The notes under the pieces are model-generated. The model saw nothing but the letters and a program-made list of their open reading frames with translations. It did not search any database and was not told the origin of the DNA. 64,000 nucleotides of DNA from Methylobacterium sp. PvR107 (GTDB taxonomy: Bacteria > Pseudomonadota > Alphaproteobacteria > Rhizobiales > Beijerinckiaceae). This document shows, piece by piece, positions 60,229-64,000 of the stretch. The stretch spans positions 1,984,001-2,048,000 of the forward strand of contig NZ_JAFIBW010000001.1 of assembly GCF_017833295.1 (NCBI RefSeq). Reading direction: 5' to 3'. Both the position numbers and the translations under genes were made by a program. How positions within the stretch are numbered: position 1 is the first letter of the stretch; the number at the start of each line of letters is the position of its first letter.

Positions 60229-60639
60229 ATGCGTTCGAGGCTGCTTCGTACGGTTTGGGCTCTGGTGGCGACGGGCACTTTGGGCGGTCCGGCCTGGGCA
60301 GCCGATCCGTCCGGGCTCTGGCTCACGGAAACCGGAAGTTCCCGCGTCCGCATCGCGCCCTGCGGGGGCGGCTTCTGCGGGACGATCGTCAGCGCGCCCG
60401 GCAAGGGCCTCGACGTGAAGAACCCGAATCCGGCACTGCAGAGCCGCAGCGTGGTCGGGGTACAGATCTTGGATGCGCGCCAGCCCGATGGCGGCGGCTT
60501 CTCGGGCTCGCTCTACAACCCCAACGATGGGAAGACCTATTCCGGATCGTTGAAGCTGACCGGACCCAATTCGCTCGAGGTGGCCGGCTGCGTCATGAGC
60601 GTGTTCTGCAAGCGGCAAACCTGGACACGGGTCAAATAG
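60229..60639 (+). CDS. DUF2147 exported protein
   Basis: 136 residues from ATG 60229 with GGGAGGA upstream. Signal peptide MRSRLLRTVWALVATGTLGG... ends at AWAA. The mature part has DPSGLWLTETGSSRVRIAPC, GFCGTIV, ILDARQPDGGGFSGSLYNPN and DGKTYSGSLKL, the conserved order of DUF2147, a lipocalin-like periplasmic family of unknown function. Two or three Cys pairs may form disulfides. Confidence 0.85.
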   Translation: MRSRLLRTVWALVATGTLGGPAWAADPSGLWLTETGSSRVRIAPCGGGFCGTIVSAPGKGLDVKNPNPALQSRSVVGVQILDARQPDGGGFSGSLYNPNDGKTYSGSLKLTGPNSLEVAGCVMSVFCKRQTWTRVK

Positions 60640-60757
60640 GCTGCGGCGCGCTTCCTATGCCCGAAGCCGCGCGCATTCTCTTGAGCCGCGTCGCAACATC
60701 GCGGGATCTATTGCGCACCAGCGAAGTTGCCTGGGTCTGCAACCAACAAGGATTGTC

Positions 60758-61027
60758 ATGACTCGGGTACTTCTTGCGAGCCTCGTCACCCTCGCCACGC
60801 TCGCACCCGCTGCCGCCCAGGTGGTCGACAGACCTGTCGCGCCCGCGCCGGGTACGCCGGGCGTGGTCAGCCAGCAGGGCGACAGCACCGGTGGCAATGC
60901 GGCGGTGACGTACTCGCCGACCGGCCAGCCGGCCGATACGATCTCCAATAACTCGTCGGCCGCCGGAAATGCGAACCAGCCGTCGCGAGTCGCGCCCCAG
61001 GGCGGCGCAGGCGGCGGCAGCAAGTAA
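60758..61027 (+). CDS. Small exported Gly/Asn/Ser-rich protein
   Basis: 89 residues from ATG 60758. Signal peptide MTRVLLASLVTLATLAPAAA then a low-complexity polar chain with no Cys. No family recognised. Small Gly/Asn-rich secreted proteins of this type are common in Methylobacterium-like genomes; function unknown. Followed by a shared terminator. Confidence 0.65.
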   Translation: MTRVLLASLVTLATLAPAAAQVVDRPVAPAPGTPGVVSQQGDSTGGNAAVTYSPTGQPADTISNNSSAAGNANQPSRVAPQGGAGGGSK

Positions 61028-61037
61028 GCTGACTTCC

Positions 61038-61075
61038 CCGAGAAGGCCGCACCGGCGACGGTGCGGCCTTCTCGG
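61038..61075. terminator. Strong bidirectional terminator-like hairpin
   Basis: Sixteen perfectly paired bases (61038-61053 with 61060-61075; outer bases CCGAGAAGG) around a 6-base loop, between the convergent small exported protein gene and alaS. U-runs are short, but the AAGG/CCTT inner part and position suit a terminator for both. Confidence 0.85.
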
Positions 61076-61087
61076 ACGCAGAGGGAC

Positions 61088-63766
61088 TCAGGCGGCCTCG
61101 GTGAGCGCCTGCGCGACGGCGTCGAGCGCGGCCTCCGCGCCCGCGCCGTTCGGCCCGCCGGCCTGCGCCATGTCGCGCCGCCCGCCGCCGCCCTTGCCGC
61201 CGAGCGCGCCGGCGCCGGCCCGGACCAGCCCGACCGCGTCGTAGCGCGCCGTCAGGTCATCGGTGACGCCGACCACCAGCCCGGCCTTGCCGTCGGCGGC
61301 GACGCCGACCACCGCAACGATGCCGGAGCCCAAGCGCTTTTTCTCCTCGTCGACGATCGGCTTGAGATCGCGCATGTCGAGCCCCTCGACCACCGACCGG
61401 CGGAACGCCACGCCGCCGATCTCGGTCTGCTGTGCGCCCGAGCCGGGTCCGCCCTCACCGCCCATGGCGAGCTTGCGCCGCGTGTCGGCCAACTCACGCT
61501 CCAGGCGCCGCCGATCCTCCATCAGCGCGGTGAGACGATCGGGTGCCTCCGAGACCGGGGCCTTGAGGATGCCGGCCAGCGCCGCCAGCGTCCGGGCCTC
61601 CTCGGCGCGGTGATGACGCGCCGCATCGGCCGTCAAAGCCTCGATCCGGCGGACGCCGGCGCCCACGGCGCTCTCCGCCACGACGGTGATCGCCCCGATG
61701 TCGCCAGTGCGAACGGCGTGGGTGCCGCCGCAGAGCTCGACGGAGAACGTCTTCGGCTTCCCCGGACCAGCCTCGCCCTCGACCGCATGTCCCATCGAGA
61801 CCACCCGGACTTCGTCACCGTACTTTTCGCCGAACAACGCTCGGGCACCCGACGCGATGGCATCGTCCACCGCCATCAGCTTGGTCACAACCGGCGCGTT
61901 CTGGAGCAGCACCGCGTTGGCGATATCCTCGACCCGGGCGAGTTCCTCGGCCTCGATCGGCTTCGGATGGCTGATGTCGAAGCGGAGGCGGTCAGGGCTG
62001 ACCAGCGAGCCCTTCTGGGCGACGTGGTCGCCGAGCACCTGCCGCAGGGCTTCGTGCAGGAGGTGGGTGGCCGAGTGATTGGCCCGGATCGCCTTGCGGC
62101 GGGCATGGTCGACCTTCAACTCCACCGGCTGGTCGAGGCTGAGGCTCCCCTCCTCGACGGTCACGTGGTGGACAAAGACATCGCCGAGCTTCTTCTGGGT
62201 ATCGGTGACCCGCGCCCGCACGCCCGGGGCCAGGATCAGACCGGTATCGCCGACCTGGCCGCCCGACTCGCCGTAGAACGGCGTCTGGTTGACGAGGACG
62301 AGGCCGGTCTGGCCGGACTCCAGGTTCTGGACCTCAGCGCCGTCGCGCAGCAGCGCCGTCACGATACCCTCGGCCGTCTCGGTCTCGTAGCCCAGGAACT
62401 CGGTGGCGCCGACGCGCTCGCGCAGGCCGAACCACACGGTCTCGGTGGCTGCCTCGCCCGAGCCCTTCCAGGCCTCGCGGGCCGCCTGCTTCTGGCGCTG
62501 CATCGCGGCCCCGAAGGCGTCGGTGTCGACGCCGATGCCGCGGGCCTTGAGGGCGTCCTGCGTCAGATCGAGGGGGAAGCCGTAGGTGTCGTAGAGGGTG
62601 AAGGCGGTCTCGCCGGAGAGCTTGTCACCGTCCTTGAGGTCACGACTCTCGGCATCGAGGATCGACAGGCCGCGCTCCAGGGTCCGGCGGAAGCGGCTCT
62701 CCTCCAGCTTCAGTGTCTCGGCGATCAGGCTCTCGGCCCGCATCAGTTCGGGGTAGGCTTGACCCATCTCGCGCACCAGGGTCGGCACAAGCCGGAACAT
62801 CGTGGGCTCGCGGGCGCCGAGGATCTCGGCGTGGCGCATGGCCCGGCGCATGATCCGGCGCAGCACGTAACCACGGCCCTCGTTGCCCGGCAGCACGCCG
62901 TCGGCCACGAGGAAGGAGGCCGCGCGCAGGTGGTCGGCGATCACCCTGTAGGACGCCATCGTGGCCGGCTCGGGCGCCCGCGCGACCGCGTGCGCGACGG
63001 CATCGATCAGCGCCCGGAACAGGTCGGTGTCGTAGTTCGAATGCACGCCCTGGAGGATCGCCGCCATGCGCTCCAGGCCCATGCCGGTGTCGATCGATGG
63101 TCGCGGCAGCGGGTTACGGACACCCGGCTCAACCTGCTCGTATTGCATGAACACGAGGTTCCAGAACTCGAGGAAGCGGTCGCCGTCCTCGTCCGGAGAG
63201 CCGGGCGGGCCGCCCTGGAGGGCCGGGCCCTGGTCGATGAAGATCTCCGAGCAGGGGCCGCAGGGGCCGGTATCGCCCATCTGCCAGAAATTGTCGGAGG
63301 TGCCGATCCGGATGATCTTGTCGTCGGAGAAGCCGGCAATCTTCTTCCACAGGCCGGCGGCCTCATCGTCGTCGGCATAGACGGTGACCAGCAGCCGATC
63401 CGGCTTGAGCCCGAATTCCTTGGTGATCAGCGTCCAGGCCAGCTCGATCGCACGATCCTTGAAGTAATCGCCGAACGAGAAGTTACCGAGCATCTCGAAG
63501 AACGTATGGTGGCGCGCCGTGTACCCGACATTGTCGAGATCGTTGTGCTTGCCGCCGGCCCGAACGCATTTCTGCGCAGTCGTCGCCCGGTCGTAGGCGC
63601 GCTTCTCCATCCCGGTGAAGACGTTCTTGAACTGCACCATGCCGGCGTTCGTGAACATCAGCGTCGGATCGTTCTTCGGCACGAGGCTGGACGAGGACAC
63701 GACCTCGTGCCCGGCCTTGGCGAAGTAGTCGAGGAAGGTCGACCGGATCTCGTTGACGCCGCTCAT
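61088..63766 (-). CDS. alaS: Alanyl-tRNA synthetase
   Basis: 892 residues from ATG 63766 ([20 protein letters not shown]). Class II aminoacylation core: [20 protein letters not shown] and [20 protein letters not shown]; editing domain zinc site with [11 protein letters not shown] and [15 protein letters not shown]-terminal Gly-rich oligomerisation domain ([16 protein letters not shown]). Full length for the family. It charges the two tRNA-Ala genes seen 10 kb away, among others. Confidence 0.98.
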   Translation of the reverse strand: MSGVNEIRSTFLDYFAKAGHEVVSSSSLVPKNDPTLMFTNAGMVQFKNVFTGMEKRAYDRATTAQKCVRAGGKHNDLDNVGYTARHHTFFEMLGNFSFGDYFKDRAIELAWTLITKEFGLKPDRLLVTVYADDDEAAGLWKKIAGFSDDKIIRIGTSDNFWQMGDTGPCGPCSEIFIDQGPALQGGPPGSPDEDGDRFLEFWNLVFMQYEQVEPGVRNPLPRPSIDTGMGLERMAAILQGVHSNYDTDLFRALIDAVAHAVARAPEPATMASYRVIADHLRAASFLVADGVLPGNEGRGYVLRRIMRRAMRHAEILGAREPTMFRLVPTLVREMGQAYPELMRAESLIAETLKLEESRFRRTLERGLSILDAESRDLKDGDKLSGETAFTLYDTYGFPLDLTQDALKARGIGVDTDAFGAAMQRQKQAAREAWKGSGEAATETVWFGLRERVGATEFLGYETETAEGIVTALLRDGAEVQNLESGQTGLVLVNQTPFYGESGGQVGDTGLILAPGVRARVTDTQKKLGDVFVHHVTVEEGSLSLDQPVELKVDHARRKAIRANHSATHLLHEALRQVLGDHVAQKGSLVSPDRLRFDISHPKPIEAEELARVEDIANAVLLQNAPVVTKLMAVDDAIASGARALFGEKYGDEVRVVSMGHAVEGEAGPGKPKTFSVELCGGTHAVRTGDIGAITVVAESAVGAGVRRIEALTADAARHHRAEEARTLAALAGILKAPVSEAPDRLTALMEDRRRLERELADTRRKLAMGGEGGPGSGAQQTEIGGVAFRRSVVEGLDMRDLKPIVDEEKKRLGSGIVAVVGVAADGKAGLVVGVTDDLTARYDAVGLVRAGAGALGGKGGGGRRDMAQAGGPNGAGAEAALDAVAQALTEAA

Positions 63767-64000
63767 CGGGGCTGACTCTGGCAGGACAGACAGGGAAAGG
63801 GCGGCCGCGCGTCCTCCGCGCGGCGCCCGCATGGCGCCCTCTTAAGGAGGGAACCCGCGCGAGTCACGGGCGGCCTGCCGCGAATTCGCCCCGGGACGCC
63901 TCAACTCAGCCACAAGCGCGGCCGTGTTGTCGCCACATCTGTCAAGCGATGGTGAGTCCGTAGCGCCGTCGCGGCGTGTGGAGAATCGGGATAACGATGC
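63767..64000. other. Upstream region of alaS, no gene seen
   Basis: 234 bases before the alaS start, up to the window edge. Contains the presumed alaS promoter; I see no strong consensus match. The next upstream gene is outside the window. Confidence 0.5.

Noticed and set aside
61061..63775. A 904-codon open frame antisense to alaS
   Set aside because: Same GC-frame artefact; alaS on the other strand has all family motifs.

Overview
The window joins two unlike pieces of a high-GC alphaproteobacterial chromosome. Codon use, gene content (FYDLN-acid family protein, homodimeric pyruvate dehydrogenase E1, Ros/MucR regulator, small PilZ protein) and the order cmk-aroA-tRNA-Ala point to Hyphomicrobiales, most likely a Methylobacterium-like organism. 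That placement is inference from gene families.

Bases 1 to about 47,990 are most of a tailed-phage prophage of the HK97 / lambda-like siphophage type. Its left end lies outside the window; its right end abuts the 3' end of a tRNA-Lys gene, the probable attachment site. Late genes run leftward (minus strand): HNH nuclease, small and large terminase, portal, prohead protease, capsid, connectors, tail terminator, tail tube, the frameshifting tail chaperones and the tape measure, which runs off the window. Two secreted proteins, one with 92 uninterrupted Gly-X-Y triplets, sit inside this late operon.

Bases 17.9-28 kb are accessory. They hold a LexA-like/ribbon-helix-helix regulator, an AT-richer protein with a nucleoside-deoxyribosyltransferase-like domain (candidate defence effector), an HU-like protein, a secreted tail-collar protein, and a rightward string of small unknown genes. 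Several of these genes are preceded by the same kind of leader hairpin: loop GAT(T/C)GT, stems that differ but stay complementary, and a trailing GC. This is the most unusual signal in the window.

Bases 28-37 kb carry the leftward early operon: DnaB-type helicase with an extra C-terminal domain, SLOG-fold protein, N6-adenine methyltransferase, DNA-binding proteins, MucR-like regulator, RuvC-like resolvase and a Cro-like protein. The immunity switch lies at 36.67-38.13 kb: Cro-like gene, operators, CI-like S24 repressor and a coupled membrane protein. A structured non-coding stretch follows. A strong promoter flanked by the same operator half-sites (38.53-38.60 kb) starts the rightward early operon. 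That operon has ATGA-type gene overlaps and encodes RecT-like annealing protein, SF1 helicase, a second HNH nuclease, many micro-proteins, an excisionase-like protein and the tyrosine integrase. An inverted cassette with a membrane protein and a PilZ protein interrupts it.

Bases 47,991-64,000 are host chromosome: tRNA-Lys, cmk, aroA, the FYDLN protein, two identical tRNA-Ala(GGC) genes, a divergent Lrp/AsnC regulator, the pyruvate dehydrogenase genes aceE-aceF-lpd, an AraC regulator, three exported proteins and alaS.
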